DNA from: WRGT01 sp942493035
Lineage (GTDB): Bacteria > Spirochaetota > UBA4802 > UBA5550
NCBI GenBank assembly: GCA_942493035.1
Contig: OW818666.1
Location: 3,100,001 to 3,164,000 of the forward strand
Length of the DNA stretch: 64,000 nt
Reading direction: 5' to 3'
Under the pieces are notes generated by a model. That model was given only the letters and a program-made list of their open reading frames with translations. It was not told where the DNA came from and made no database searches. Below are positions 17,026 to 26,178 of this stretch, one piece after another. Made by a program: the position numbers and the translations under genes. Within the stretch, counting starts at the first letter, position 1, and the number at the start of each line of letters is the position of its first letter.

Positions 17026-17053
17026 TCCATTGCCTCTAGCTCTTACTAATACT

Positions 17054-17470
17054 TTAGCCTAATTTTTCAACTTGTACAATTTTTGTTTTTAATGGAAGCT
17101 TGTGAGAAGCGCTTTCGAGAGCAGTTCTTGCCATCTCTTCGTCAACTCCGGCAATTTCGAATAGAATTCTGCCCGGTTTAACTCGTGCTACGAATCCCTC
17201 AGGATTACCTTTTCCTTTACCCATTCTCGTTTCTGCTGCTTTTTTTGTAAAGGGAAAATCTGGAAAAATTCGAATCCAGAGCTTTCCGCCCCTTTTTACT
17301 TTTCTATTTATTGCAACCCTCGCCGCTTCTATCTGACGGCTTGTGATTTTTGCAGATTCAAGCGCTTTTAAGCCATACTCTCCGAATGAAACAGTCGCCC
17401 CTTTCTGAGCAAGACCACCCATTCTCCCCCGCATAACCTTTCTGTATTTTACTCTTTTTGGCATTAACAT
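17054..17470 (-). CDS. rplP: 50S ribosomal protein L16 (uL16)
   Basis: Large-subunit protein near the A site, 138 residues. PKRVKYRKVMRGRMGG, ARVAINRKVKRGGKLWIRIF and RMGKGKGNPEGFVARVKPGR match. An AGGTG ribosome site 7 bases before the ATG at 17470 supports this start over the second Met. Confidence 0.98.
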   Translation of the reverse strand: MLMPKRVKYRKVMRGRMGGLAQKGATVSFGEYGLKALESAKITSRQIEAARVAINRKVKRGGKLWIRIFPDFPFTKKAAETRMGKGKGNPEGFVARVKPGRILFEIAGVDEEMARTALESASHKLPLKTKIVQVEKLG

Positions 17471-17495
17471 AGCAATTCACCTTATCCGTTGAACT

Positions 17496-18176
17496 TTATC
17501 GGGTTTTTCTTTTTACAGAATATTTATCTTCTTCATCTTCCTGGTCTTTGGTCAAAACATCACCATTATACAGCCAAACCTTAATACCGATCAAACCAAA
17601 AGAGGTAAGAGCTTCTGCAGTACCATAGTCAATATCAGCTCTTAAAGTATGAAGAGGAATTCTTCCTTCTTTAAAAGATTCTGTTCTGGCCATTTCAGCA
17701 TTATTTAATCGACCTGAAACCATAACTTTTATTCCAAGAGCACCACTTCTCATCGCATTTGTAATAGCCTGCTTAACAGCACGTCTATAAGGGAATCTTG
17801 CTTCGATTTGTGATGCAATCTGTTCTGCTATCAATTTTGAGTTTTTTTCAGGTTTTTTTACTTCAACTATATTTATATATACCGTTTTGGAAGCAAGCTT
17901 CTGAAGCTGATTTTTCAGATCTTCTATATCAGCTCCTTTTTTTCCAATTAAAACGCCGGGACGTGCTGCATTTATATTTACATTAACTCTGTCAGGAAAT
18001 CTTTCAATAGTAACTTTTGCTATTCCCGCATTCTTCTTCTCTTTTGATACAAATTTCTTAATTCTGATATCTTCATGCAGGTTAATAGCATACTGTTTTT
18101 TTTCATCATACCAAACAGAATCCCATGTTCGGTTTATTCCTAACCTGATACCTATTGGATTTACCTTCTGACCCAT
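17496..18176 (-). CDS. rpsC: 30S ribosomal protein S3 (uS3)
   Basis: mRNA-entry protein of the small subunit, 226 residues. MGQKVNPIGIRLGINRTWDS opens the protein. The KH domain has the GxxG loop in RPGVLIGKKGADIEDL, and the C-terminal domain has IPLHTLRADIDYGTAEA. Order rplV-rpsC-rplP is standard. Confidence 0.98.
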   Translation of the reverse strand: MGQKVNPIGIRLGINRTWDSVWYDEKKQYAINLHEDIRIKKFVSKEKKNAGIAKVTIERFPDRVNVNINAARPGVLIGKKGADIEDLKNQLQKLASKTVYINIVEVKKPEKNSKLIAEQIASQIEARFPYRRAVKQAITNAMRSGALGIKVMVSGRLNNAEMARTESFKEGRIPLHTLRADIDYGTAEALTSFGLIGIKVWLYNGDVLTKDQEDEEDKYSVKRKTR

Positions 18177-18198
18177 TGTTTTTTCCTTTACCTATCTA

Positions 18199-18537
18199 TT
18201 AATTTTCATCAGATAATATAATTGTGACACTGCTGGTTCTTTTTCTGATTCTACCCGCACGACCTCTGGCTCTTGCCTGAAATCTTTTCATCGTAGGCCC
18301 TTCGTCTACAGCAATCTTCTTTATGAATAAGGCTTCATCAATTATATCCGGATTGAGATATTTTGCATTTGCTCCTGCAGAACTGAGTGTTTTGAGAACA
18401 ATTTTTGCCCCTTTATGCGGCATATGCTTCAGAACATCAATAGCTTCAGGTAATGAATACCCTTTTATTTCATTAGTTACAAGACGCACCTTAGATGCTG
18501 ATACTCTATTATTACTTGATTTAGCAGATGATTCCAT
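18199..18537 (-). CDS. rplV: 50S ribosomal protein L22 (uL22)
   Basis: Lines the peptide exit tunnel, 112 residues. ASKVRLVTNEIKGYSLPEAI and GPTMKRFQARARGRAGRIRK are diagnostic; the tunnel loop is intact. Located between rpsS and rpsC. Confidence 0.98.
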   Translation of the reverse strand: MESSAKSSNNRVSASKVRLVTNEIKGYSLPEAIDVLKHMPHKGAKIVLKTLSSAGANAKYLNPDIIDEALFIKKIAVDEGPTMKRFQARARGRAGRIRKRTSSVTIILSDEN

Positions 18538-18549
18538 AATTAATCCTCT

Positions 18550-18837
18550 TTACCTTTTCTTCTTAGCCAGTTTATCATCTTTACTTGTATGGCCTCTATA
18601 TGTCCTGGTTGGAGAAAACTCACCAAGTTTGTGTCCTATCATGTTTTCTGAAACATAGACAGGGATAAAAATCTTACCATTGTGAACCATCAGCGTATGG
18701 CCAATCATATCCGGAAATATAGTAGATCGTCTTGACCATGTTTTAACAGCTTTTTTAGAATTAGTAGAGTTCATCTCTTCTATTTTCTTAAATAACTTAG
18801 AATCTACATATGGTCCCTTTTTAATTGATCTTCCCAT
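18550..18837 (-). CDS. rpsS: 30S ribosomal protein S19 (uS19)
   Basis: Head protein of the small subunit, 95 residues. MGRSIKKGPYVDSKLFKKI, then WSRRSTIFPDMIGHT and KLGEFSPTRTYRGHTSKDDK, are family signatures. It begins one base after the rplB stop, so the two are probably coupled. Confidence 0.98.
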   Translation of the reverse strand: MGRSIKKGPYVDSKLFKKIEEMNSTNSKKAVKTWSRRSTIFPDMIGHTLMVHNGKIFIPVYVSENMIGHKLGEFSPTRTYRGHTSKDDKLAKKKR

Positions 18838-18838
18838 A

Positions 18839-19666
18839 CTAAGCCTTCCTTCTCTTAATTATATAGTTATCACTGTATTTATGTCTTTTTCTGGTTTTAT
18901 ATCCTTTTGATGGTACACCTGTTGGAGAGACGGGATGACGTCCACCTGAAGATTTACCTTCTCCTCCACCAAGAGGGTGGTCAATCGGATTCATCGCAAC
19001 ACCTCTAACTTTTGGTCGCTTATTAAGCCATCTTGATCTACCAGCTTTACCAATTGTCTGATTTATATAATCTTTGTTTCCTACTGAACCAATAGTTGAA
19101 TAACACTCTTTATGAATCTTTCTTATTTCACCAGATGGCAGTTTAACAAGACAGTATTCCCCTTCTTTAGCAGCTAGTACTGCTGTAGTTCCGGCTGATC
19201 TTACCAGCTGGCCGCCTTTACCTTTGTGAAGCTCAATATTGTATATATTTGCGCCCAATGGAATATTTTTTAATGGAAGAGCATTCCCGACTTTAATTTC
19301 TACAGACTCACCAGATTCGACTTTATCGCCTACCTTTAATGATTCAGGAGCAATTATATATCTTTTCTCACCATCAACATAGAATATCAGAGCAATATTT
19401 GCAGATCTGTTTGGATCATATTCTACTGATGCTACTTTTCCAGGAATTCCGAATTTATTTCTTTTAAAATCTATGAGACGGAGTTTTCTTTTGTGACCGC
19501 CCCCTCTTCTTCTCATAGTGATCTGGCCTTTATGGCCTCTTCCTGAATCGCCAGTCTTACCTTTAGTTAAAGGTTTGTAGGGCTTATCTTCAGTAATTTC
19601 ACTCTTATCAAGTACTGTTTTATACCTTAAACTAGGTGTTATTGGTCTGAATTTTTTAATTGGCAT
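18839..19666 (-). CDS. rplB: 50S ribosomal protein L2 (uL2)
   Basis: Large-subunit protein needed for subunit joining and the peptidyl-transferase centre, 275 residues. KFRPITPSLRYKTVLD at the start and, at the end, RGVAMNPIDHPLGGGEGKSS with GRHPVSPTG are the expected signatures, including the conserved His of the DHP segment. Confidence 0.98.
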   Translation of the reverse strand: MPIKKFRPITPSLRYKTVLDKSEITEDKPYKPLTKGKTGDSGRGHKGQITMRRRGGGHKRKLRLIDFKRNKFGIPGKVASVEYDPNRSANIALIFYVDGEKRYIIAPESLKVGDKVESGESVEIKVGNALPLKNIPLGANIYNIELHKGKGGQLVRSAGTTAVLAAKEGEYCLVKLPSGEIRKIHKECYSTIGSVGNKDYINQTIGKAGRSRWLNKRPKVRGVAMNPIDHPLGGGEGKSSGGRHPVSPTGVPSKGYKTRKRHKYSDNYIIKRRKA

Positions 19667-19696
19667 TTTCTTTATCCTTTACGTGACAATACTTAA

Positions 19697-19981
19697 TCAC
19701 TGACCTTCAAATATTTCTATTTTGTCACCGGCAGTTAGCGTAACTATCGCTTTTTTCCAGGCTGCTCTTTTGCCGACTTTGAATCTTAATCTTCTATTCT
19801 TTCCCCTGACATTTAAAATGTTTACATTTTCAGGGGTTACGTTGAACAAATCTTTTAATGCCTTTTTTACTGTCAGTTTATTAGCATCTCTGGCAACTTG
19901 AAACACATACTTGTTCTGTTCCATTAACTCAGTTGTCTTTTCTGAAATAATAGGCCTTATTATTATATCATTGGAATTCAT
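19697..19981 (-). CDS. rplW: 50S ribosomal protein L23 (uL23)
   Basis: Exit-tunnel protein that docks trigger factor and SRP, 94 residues. IIIRPIISEKTTELMEQNKY and LFNVTPENVNILNVRGKNRR match the family. It begins one base after the rplD stop. Confidence 0.97.
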   Translation of the reverse strand: MNSNDIIIRPIISEKTTELMEQNKYVFQVARDANKLTVKKALKDLFNVTPENVNILNVRGKNRRLRFKVGKRAAWKKAIVTLTAGDKIEIFEGQ

Positions 19982-19982
19982 T

Positions 19983-20618
19983 TTACTTCACCTTAGCGTA
20001 TTTTTCATTTATCTGACTGAGAGCACTCTCGGTAAAAATTATTTCCTTTGAATAAAATATATCTCTACCCGACATTCTGCTTACATGATTGTATTTAAAC
20101 CATGGTATGTTTTTAATAGCTCTTTTCAGTAATGAATCTTCTGCATCCGGATTTCCGGAAACTAAAATTCCCTTTGTTATTGATAATGCATTACCAATTT
20201 TTGCTATATTCTTTGTTTTACCATCAGCAACTTTAAAGTCTTCAACTACTTTCACAGCGCCTTCTTTTGCCTTCTGGGAAAATATTGAAATAAATGCAGC
20301 ACGCTTTATTTTTTTAGGAAGTGTAATTGTATAATCCCTTGGTTCTCTCGGGAAAATCATTCCACCACCTCTCCATATTGGAGATCTGGATGTACCAGCT
20401 CTTGCTCTACCAGTCCCTTTCTGCCTCCATGGCTTAGCACCACCACCTCTGACATCTGATCTGCCTTTTGAACAATGAGTACCCTGCCTCATGTTGGCAT
20501 TAGCTGCTTTAATATATTCATATATTAAAACATCATTAACTTCTGTAGAGAAAATTTCATCAGAAAGTTCTACCTGACCAACTACTTTCCCATCGATTGA
20601 ATATTTATCAACTTTCAT
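19983..20618 (-). CDS. rplD: 50S ribosomal protein L4 (uL4)
   Basis: Tunnel-lining protein, 211 residues. The long loop NMRQGTHCSKGRSDVRGGGA with KPWRQKGTGRARAGTSRSP is intact. In gamma-proteobacteria L4 also represses the S10 operon; whether it does here is unknown, but a leader hairpin exists before rpsJ (21692-21723). Confidence 0.97.
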   Translation of the reverse strand: MKVDKYSIDGKVVGQVELSDEIFSTEVNDVLIYEYIKAANANMRQGTHCSKGRSDVRGGGAKPWRQKGTGRARAGTSRSPIWRGGGMIFPREPRDYTITLPKKIKRAAFISIFSQKAKEGAVKVVEDFKVADGKTKNIAKIGNALSITKGILVSGNPDAEDSLLKRAIKNIPWFKYNHVSRMSGRDIFYSKEIIFTESALSQINEKYAKVK

Positions 20619-20628
20619 AATAACTCAC

Positions 20629-21252
20629 CTAATTCGCAATTGTTACTTTAATTAGCGTATCTTTTCTACCCGGAATCGCACCTGAAATAAGAACAATATT
20701 TTTATCTTCAAGAATCTTAACAACTTTTAGATTCTTTACAGTTACTGTTTTATTTCCATGACGACCAGGCATCTTTTTACCTTTCCAAACTTCCGCCGGA
20801 TATGTATGTGCACCAATTGAACCTGGTGAACGATGGAAATGTGATCCGTGAGTTATTCTACCACCGCCAAAACCGTATCGCTTAATAACACCGGTAAATC
20901 CATGACCTTTAGAAATACCCGTTACTTCAACTGTATCATCTTCCTGAAAAATAGTACATTTGATTTCACTTCCGACTTCAAGAGAATCATCGAAATTTTC
21001 TACTTCTCCAAAATGTCTTTTTGGAGCTATATTTTTTTTCTTAAGATCCGCAGCAATAGGTTTTGTAAGCCTACTCTCTTTTTGATCAACAAACCCCAGC
21101 TTTAGTGCTGAATAACCATCATTTTCAACAGTCTTTTTCTGAACAACAACGCATGGTGCTATCTCGCATGCTGTTACAGGTATAACTGTACCATCTTCTT
21201 TTATAAACTGAGTCATGCCTATTTTTTTACCGAATAGTGCCTTTTTCATCAC
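20629..21252 (-). CDS. rplC: 50S ribosomal protein L3 (uL3)
   Basis: Assembly initiator protein, 207 residues. KALFGKKIGMTQFIKEDGTV at the start, GFTGVIKRYGFGGGRITHGS and the loop SIGAHTYPAEVWKGKKMPGR are diagnostic. Start at ATG 21252 (MMKK) or the next codon cannot be told apart. Confidence 0.97.
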   Translation of the reverse strand: MMKKALFGKKIGMTQFIKEDGTVIPVTACEIAPCVVVQKKTVENDGYSALKLGFVDQKESRLTKPIAADLKKKNIAPKRHFGEVENFDDSLEVGSEIKCTIFQEDDTVEVTGISKGHGFTGVIKRYGFGGGRITHGSHFHRSPGSIGAHTYPAEVWKGKKMPGRHGNKTVTVKNLKVVKILEDKNIVLISGAIPGRKDTLIKVTIAN

Positions 21253-21346
21253 CTTAACCTATCTATCGAAATAAATTCTTTTATTTACTGTAACGGAAAG
21301 TTTTTTCCCGAAGCAGAAATGTACTACTTATAATTATCTACTTTAA

Positions 21347-21664
21347 TTAAGACTTAATATCTACGGATACACCTGCTGGAAGTTCAAGCTTCATCAAAGC
21401 CTCAACTGTATCAGAGTTTGGATCAATAATGTCAATCAATCTTTTATGAGTCCTGATTTCGAACTGCTCTCTTGCTTTTTTATTAACATGAGGAGATCGG
21501 AGTACACAAAACTTCTCAATTTTTGTCGGTAGTGGAATTGGTCCCGAAATTTTTGCACCACTTCTATTTGTAGTCGTAACAATTTTTTCCGCTGACTGAT
21601 CCAGGAGTTTTGCATCATACGACCTTAGCTTTACTCTTATACGCTGCCCTGCTAACTTTCCCAC
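21347..21664 (-). CDS. rpsJ: 30S ribosomal protein S10 (uS10)
   Basis: Small-subunit head protein, also the NusE antitermination partner of NusB. AGQRIRVKLRSYDAKLLDQS, SGPIPLPTKIEKFCVLRSPH and FEIRTHKRLIDI are family signatures. I chose a GTG start at 21664 (105 residues), because AGGGTG lies six bases before it; an in-frame ATG at 21682 has no ribosome site and would give an unusual 111 residues. A 13-bp hairpin sits just upstream. Confidence 0.95.
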   Translation of the reverse strand: MGKLAGQRIRVKLRSYDAKLLDQSAEKIVTTTNRSGAKISGPIPLPTKIEKFCVLRSPHVNKKAREQFEIRTHKRLIDIIDPNSDTVEALMKLELPAGVSVDIKS

Positions 21665-21691
21665 TTTTTTCACCCTGTACATTTATAGATA

Positions 21692-21723
21692 ATAATCGCC
21701 AGGTGTTAAAACCTGACGATTAT
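21692..21723 (-). promoter_or_regulatory. tuf-rpsJ intergenic hairpin (attenuator or leader structure)
   Basis: A 13-bp stem with a 6-base loop lies between the tuf stop and rpsJ. In RNA from the coding (minus) strand the only non-Watson-Crick pair is a U-G wobble, whereas in the opposite RNA it would be a C-A mismatch, so the structure is built for this direction. No U-run follows, so it is not a simple terminator. It ends 27 bases before the chosen rpsJ start. Confidence 0.55.
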
Positions 21724-21744
21724 ATATTTTAAAAACTTTTATTC

Positions 21745-22959
21745 TTATGCCAGAACCTTAACAACAACACCAGCTCCAACTGTTCTTCCACCTTCACGAA
21801 TTGCAAATCTAAGCTCTTCTTCCATAGCAACCGGAGTGATAAGATCAACATTTACATCGATGTCATCACCAGGCATAACCATCTCAACTCCCTCTGGAAG
21901 CTGAATTGTACCTGTTACGTCTGTTGTTCTGAAATAGAACTGCGGACGATAGTTTCCGAAGAAAGGAGTATGTCTTCCACCCTCTTCTTTTTTAAGAACA
22001 TATATTCTACCTGAAAATTTTGTATGAGGTTTAATTGAGCCCGGCTTAGCAAGAACCTGTCCTCTTTCAACATCTTCTTTAGCAACACCTCTTAAAAGAC
22101 ATCCAACGTTATCCCCTGCAAATCCCTCATCAAGAAGTTTTCTAAACATCTCAACACCGGTACATACAGACTTCTTTGTCTCTACAAAACCTATGATTTC
22201 AACTTCATCACCGGTTCTAACTATTCCTCTTTCAATTCTTCCGGTTACAACTGTTCCACGACCAGTGATAGAAAAAACGTCCTCTATAGGCATAAGGAAA
22301 GGCTTATCTTTTGCTCTTACAGGCTCAGCAACATAATTATCAAGAGCTTCGCCAAGCTTTATAACAGACTGAAACCACTCGTCATCCTTATTTCCTGCTT
22401 CAGCAGCCTCAAGAGCTTTAAGAGCAGAACCCGGGATTACAGGAACATCATCGCCAGGAAAATCATTTTTAGAAAGAAGCTCTCTGATTTCCATCTCAAC
22501 AAGTTCAACCATTTCTCCTCTGTCAGAAGGATCAAGCATATCAACTTTATTTAAAAATACAATTATCTGAGGTACGTTAACCTGGTGAGCAAGAAGAACG
22601 TGCTCTCTTGTCTGAGGCATAGCACCATCAGTTGCAGCAACTACAAGGATAGCCGCATCCATCTGAGCAGCACCTGTAATCATGTTCTTTATATAATCCG
22701 CGTGACCTGGACAGTCAACGTGCGCATAATGTCTTTTAACAGTCTCGTACTCCTGGTGAGAAGTAGCAATTGTTATACCACGCTGTCTTTCCTCAGGTGC
22801 ATTATCTATCTGATCGAAATTTACAGGTTTACCAAATCCATATGCAGCATGAAATACTTTTGTTATTGCAGCAGTCAAAGTAGTTTTACCGTGGTCAATA
22901 TGACCTATTGTTCCAACGTTAACGTGTGTCTTGTTCCTTTCAAATTTTTGTTTTGCCAT
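21745..22959 (-). CDS. tuf: elongation factor Tu
   Basis: GTPase that delivers aminoacyl-tRNA to the ribosome, 404 residues. G1 is GHIDHGKT (19-26), followed by the switch segment RQRGITIATSHQEYE, DCPGH and NKVD. Domains 2 and 3 are complete (RGTVVTGRIERGI to EGGRTVGAGVVVKVL). The position after fusA and before rpsJ is the classic str-S10 arrangement. A 408-base gap separates it from fusA. Confidence 0.98.
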   Translation of the reverse strand: MAKQKFERNKTHVNVGTIGHIDHGKTTLTAAITKVFHAAYGFGKPVNFDQIDNAPEERQRGITIATSHQEYETVKRHYAHVDCPGHADYIKNMITGAAQMDAAILVVAATDGAMPQTREHVLLAHQVNVPQIIVFLNKVDMLDPSDRGEMVELVEMEIRELLSKNDFPGDDVPVIPGSALKALEAAEAGNKDDEWFQSVIKLGEALDNYVAEPVRAKDKPFLMPIEDVFSITGRGTVVTGRIERGIVRTGDEVEIIGFVETKKSVCTGVEMFRKLLDEGFAGDNVGCLLRGVAKEDVERGQVLAKPGSIKPHTKFSGRIYVLKKEEGGRHTPFFGNYRPQFYFRTTDVTGTIQLPEGVEMVMPGDDIDVNVDLITPVAMEEELRFAIREGGRTVGAGVVVKVLA

Positions 22960-23367
22960 TAGATTTCTCCTTACTAATTTTTAAATTTAACTCATAATTA
23001 CTTTTGATTATATTATAAATCACGCAATATGAAGAATTGCATTGCATATACATAGTAAATCCGCTAACGAGTGAAATGCGAGTTTTTGTAATAAAAAAAA
23101 AACTCGATATTCTGTCAAGTAAATTTACCAATTTTAAACATTATTTGAAATAAATAACATTTTAAAAGATATATTCCCCAAAAATGCAACTTTCCGCTTC
23201 AAAACAGAAAATTTCACATGAAAGTCACTGTCTAAAACAAAAGAAATTTTGTAAAACAAAAAATAACAATTAATTAAATTAATCTATATTTCGACGAAAA
23301 ATTATGGAATCTCTTATAGTACGGGCGAATGATTATTCGCCCCGACAAAAGATATCTCTTAAAACTC
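22960..23367 (-). other. fusA-tuf intergenic region with two hairpins and a candidate tuf promoter
   Basis: No gene is seen in these 408 bases. A GC-rich hairpin without U-run (GGGCGAAT / ATTCGCCC, 23323-23342) follows the fusA stop. A perfect TTGACA at 23113-23118 (minus strand), with TTTATT 17 bases on, could drive tuf. Its spacer overlaps a second inverted repeat (CGAGTTTTT / AAAAACTCG, about 23079-23106). The rest is AT-rich without further structure. Confidence 0.45.
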
Positions 23368-25452
23368 TTATACTAATCCACTCATTCTCCCTAAAATGCG
23401 ATTCATTACAGCTTCCGGAACAAGATCATAATGGGAATACTGAAGCGTATGTGTTGCTCTCCCCTGACTCATAGACCTCACGGCTGTGGCATATCCGAAA
23501 GCCTCAGACAGAGGTATCAATGCATCAATCACCTTAAGATTTCCTTTAAAATCAATATTTTCGATCTTACCTCTTCTGGAATTCAGGTCATTAATTATCT
23601 CTCCAGTATAATCCTCAGGTGAAACAATTTCAAGCTTCATAACCGGTTCCATCAGAAAAGGCCTTGCCTCCCTCACTCCGTCCTTCAAAGCCATATTTGC
23701 GGCTATTCTGTAAGCCAGCTCAGTTGATTTTAGTTCGTTATATTCAGCTTTGATTAGAGTTACAGTGATATCCTCCATTTTATATCCGGCAATAACGCCC
23801 CCCATCATCGAATCATTTAAACCTGCTTCAATGCTGCTGATAAAAACTTTAGGAACAGCATCAGATGAAAGATTATTTTTAAATACGAAACCTTTCCCTG
23901 ATTCTGACGGCTCAATTATTATTTTAACATGACCAAAATTATCTTTTCCCCCAATCTGTTTATCGTAAACATGCTCAGATGTGGCTGTTCCGGTAATCGT
24001 CTCCTTATATGTAACCTGCGGTTTACCGATATTAGCCGGGATATTAAACTCTCTCAGAAGTCTATCTACAATAATATCAAGATGAAGCTCCCCCATCCCT
24101 GATATTATCAGCTGCCCCGTATCTTCATTAATACTCGATCTGAAAGTCGGATCCTCCTCGACAAGCCTTGAAAGTGCCAGATTAAGCTTATCCTGATCAG
24201 CTTTCGATTTTAATTCGATAGCAATCGATATTACCGGTTCAGGAAATATCATCTTTTCAAGAAGAACAGGATGATCTAAAGATGTGACAGTATCACCAGT
24301 TCTGACACTTTTTAAACCGACTGCAGCAATGATATCACCAGTTGAAACATCATCAATCTCCTCCCTGTGATTGGCATGCATTCTCAGAAATTTCCCGACA
24401 CGCTCTTTCTTTCCTACGAATACATTCAAAACCTGATCTCCGGATTTAAATGTACCTGAATATACTCTCATATATGAAAGTTTTCCTACGTGCGGATCTG
24501 TCATGATTTTGAAAACAAGCGCACAAAAAGGCTCTTTGTCGTCAACCTCTCTGATTATTATTTTATCATGATCATTTACATCATGACCCTCAACTGGTGG
24601 TTTATCTTTTGGAGAGGGGAGATAATCAACGACGGCATCCAACAGAGGCTGAACTCCTTTATTTTTTAGTGCTGCCCCGCAGAAGACAGGATACAATTTA
24701 GCATTTACAGTGGCATTTCTAATTGCTTTTTTTATTTCATCTTCATCGGGAGATATTCCCTCTAGAAATTTCTCCATGATTGATTCATCACAATCTGCAA
24801 GTTTTTCTATCATATATTCACGGCCTTCTTCAGCAACACCCTTAAGATCATCACTAATTTCGGCGATTCTGTAATCTTTACCGCTGGGATCATCCCATAT
24901 AAGCATTTTCATTATAACAAGATCAATAACGCCGATAAAAGAACTCTCAGATCCGATTGGGATCTGCAGAGGAAGCGGCTCAGCGTTGAGTTTATCTTTT
25001 ATCATCCGTATGCACATTTCATAATCGGCGCCGATTCGATCCAGTTTATTGACAAAACAGATTCTCGGAACATGGTAGCGATCCGCCTGACGCCATACAG
25101 TTTCAGATTGAGGTTCAACTCCTGCTACACCATCAAAAACAGCAATAGCTGAATCCAGTACTCTGAGGCTTCTTTCCACTTCCATTGTAAAATCGACATG
25201 TCCGGGTGTATCAATAATATTGATAACCGTATTTTTCCACATACAGGAAGTTGCAGCTGCAGTTATTGTAATACCACGTTCCTTTTCCTGCACCATCCAA
25301 TCCATCTCGGCAGTTCCATCATGAACTTCACCCATCTTATGAGTTTTACCTGTATAAAACAGTATCCGCTCTGTGAGAGTTGTCTTTCCGGCATCAATAT
25401 GTGCCATTATACCTATATTTCGAGTTCTGTTTATTGGCAATTTTCTAGCCAT
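23368..25452 (-). CDS. fusA: elongation factor G
   Basis: Translocation GTPase, 694 residues, full length. G1 is AHIDAGKT (17-24), then KERGITITAAATSCMW, DTPGHVDFTMEVERSLR and NKLDR. Domain II to V are complete, with GMGELHLDIIVDRLLREF and the C-terminal ATAVRSMSQGRATHTLQYSH. It lies in the str operon order rpsL-rpsG-fusA-tuf. A block of strong hairpins separates it from rpsG upstream. Confidence 0.98.
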   Translation of the reverse strand: MARKLPINRTRNIGIMAHIDAGKTTLTERILFYTGKTHKMGEVHDGTAEMDWMVQEKERGITITAAATSCMWKNTVINIIDTPGHVDFTMEVERSLRVLDSAIAVFDGVAGVEPQSETVWRQADRYHVPRICFVNKLDRIGADYEMCIRMIKDKLNAEPLPLQIPIGSESSFIGVIDLVIMKMLIWDDPSGKDYRIAEISDDLKGVAEEGREYMIEKLADCDESIMEKFLEGISPDEDEIKKAIRNATVNAKLYPVFCGAALKNKGVQPLLDAVVDYLPSPKDKPPVEGHDVNDHDKIIIREVDDKEPFCALVFKIMTDPHVGKLSYMRVYSGTFKSGDQVLNVFVGKKERVGKFLRMHANHREEIDDVSTGDIIAAVGLKSVRTGDTVTSLDHPVLLEKMIFPEPVISIAIELKSKADQDKLNLALSRLVEEDPTFRSSINEDTGQLIISGMGELHLDIIVDRLLREFNIPANIGKPQVTYKETITGTATSEHVYDKQIGGKDNFGHVKIIIEPSESGKGFVFKNNLSSDAVPKVFISSIEAGLNDSMMGGVIAGYKMEDITVTLIKAEYNELKSTELAYRIAANMALKDGVREARPFLMEPVMKLEIVSPEDYTGEIINDLNSRRGKIENIDFKGNLKVIDALIPLSEAFGYATAVRSMSQGRATHTLQYSHYDLVPEAVMNRILGRMSGLV

Positions 25453-25483
25453 AATATACCTGCATTAAATATTTATCTTTTTT

Positions 25484-25568
25484 GCGCATGCTCCGCATGC
25501 GCGGGAAAGGGGTAGCGGGGGCGATGCCCCCGCTACCCCTTTCCTGACAGCAGCGTAAAACGCCGCTG
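25484..25568. repeat. cluster of three GC-rich palindromes between rpsG and fusA
   Basis: Three inverted repeats stand side by side: GCGCATGC / GCATGCGC (25484-25502, loop TCC), a perfect 19-bp stem with loop GAT (25504-25544), and CAGCAGCG / CGCCGCTG with one mismatch (25548-25568). They are far richer in GC than the flanking genes. The arrangement looks like a dispersed palindromic intergenic element. Confidence 0.75.
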
Positions 25569-25603
25569 AACTGCTAATAATTAAAATTTCTAAATTGATA
25601 AAG

Positions 25604-25642
25604 CCTAAAAACAGCAAATACCAGGCAATAACCTGGTATTTG
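25604..25642 (-). terminator. terminator-like hairpin after rpsG
   Basis: An 11-bp perfect stem (CAAATACCAGG / CCTGGTATTTG, 25615-25642) is followed on the minus strand by GCTGTTTTTAGG. It lies 25 bases after the rpsG stop. It may stop part of the transcription before fusA. Confidence 0.6.
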
Positions 25643-25667
25643 TTAAGGAAAAAAGAATCTTATTTAT

Positions 25668-26135
25668 CTAGAACTTAAAGTGAGCAAATGCTTTATTTGC
25701 GTCTGCCATCTTATGAGTATCTTCTTTCTTTTTAACTGAAGCACCTGTGTTATTAAATGCATCCATTAGTTCACCTGCAAGACGCTGGAACATGGTTTTT
25801 TCTGATCTGTTTCTTGAATAGTTGATAATCCATCTTATTCCAAGAGCCTGTCTTCTCTCTGGTCTGATTTCAACCGGGACCTGATATGTTGCTCCACCAA
25901 CTCTTCTTGATTTTACTTCAACCATTGGCTTTACATTCTCAAGAGCTTGAACAAAAACTTCGATAGGATTCTTCTGAGTTTTCTGTTCAATTATTTCCAT
26001 AGATTTATAAAGAATTGTCTCGGAAATTCCCTTCTTGCCGTCCATCATCATACAGTTTGCAAATTTTGAAATCAATTTACTTCCGTATTTAGGATCTGGC
26101 AATACTTCTCTTTTTACTGGTCTTCTTCTACGCAT
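25668..26135 (-). CDS. rpsG: 30S ribosomal protein S7 (uS7)
   Basis: Head assembly protein of the small subunit, 155 residues. MRRRRPVKREVLPDPKYGSK, KPMVEVKSRRVGGATYQVPV and RWIINYSRNRSEKTM are diagnostic. Located between rpsL and fusA. Confidence 0.98.
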   Translation of the reverse strand: MRRRRPVKREVLPDPKYGSKLISKFANCMMMDGKKGISETILYKSMEIIEQKTQKNPIEVFVQALENVKPMVEVKSRRVGGATYQVPVEIRPERRQALGIRWIINYSRNRSEKTMFQRLAGELMDAFNNTGASVKKKEDTHKMADANKAFAHFKF

Positions 26136-26178
26136 TAAAATATCCTCTTAATAATTCAATCTGATTATTTTTTACTAA

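Noticed and set aside
25484..25568. CRISPR array
   Set aside because: The repeats are adjacent palindromes of different sequence, not a regular series of identical repeats with unique spacers. No CRISPR array was seen anywhere in the window.
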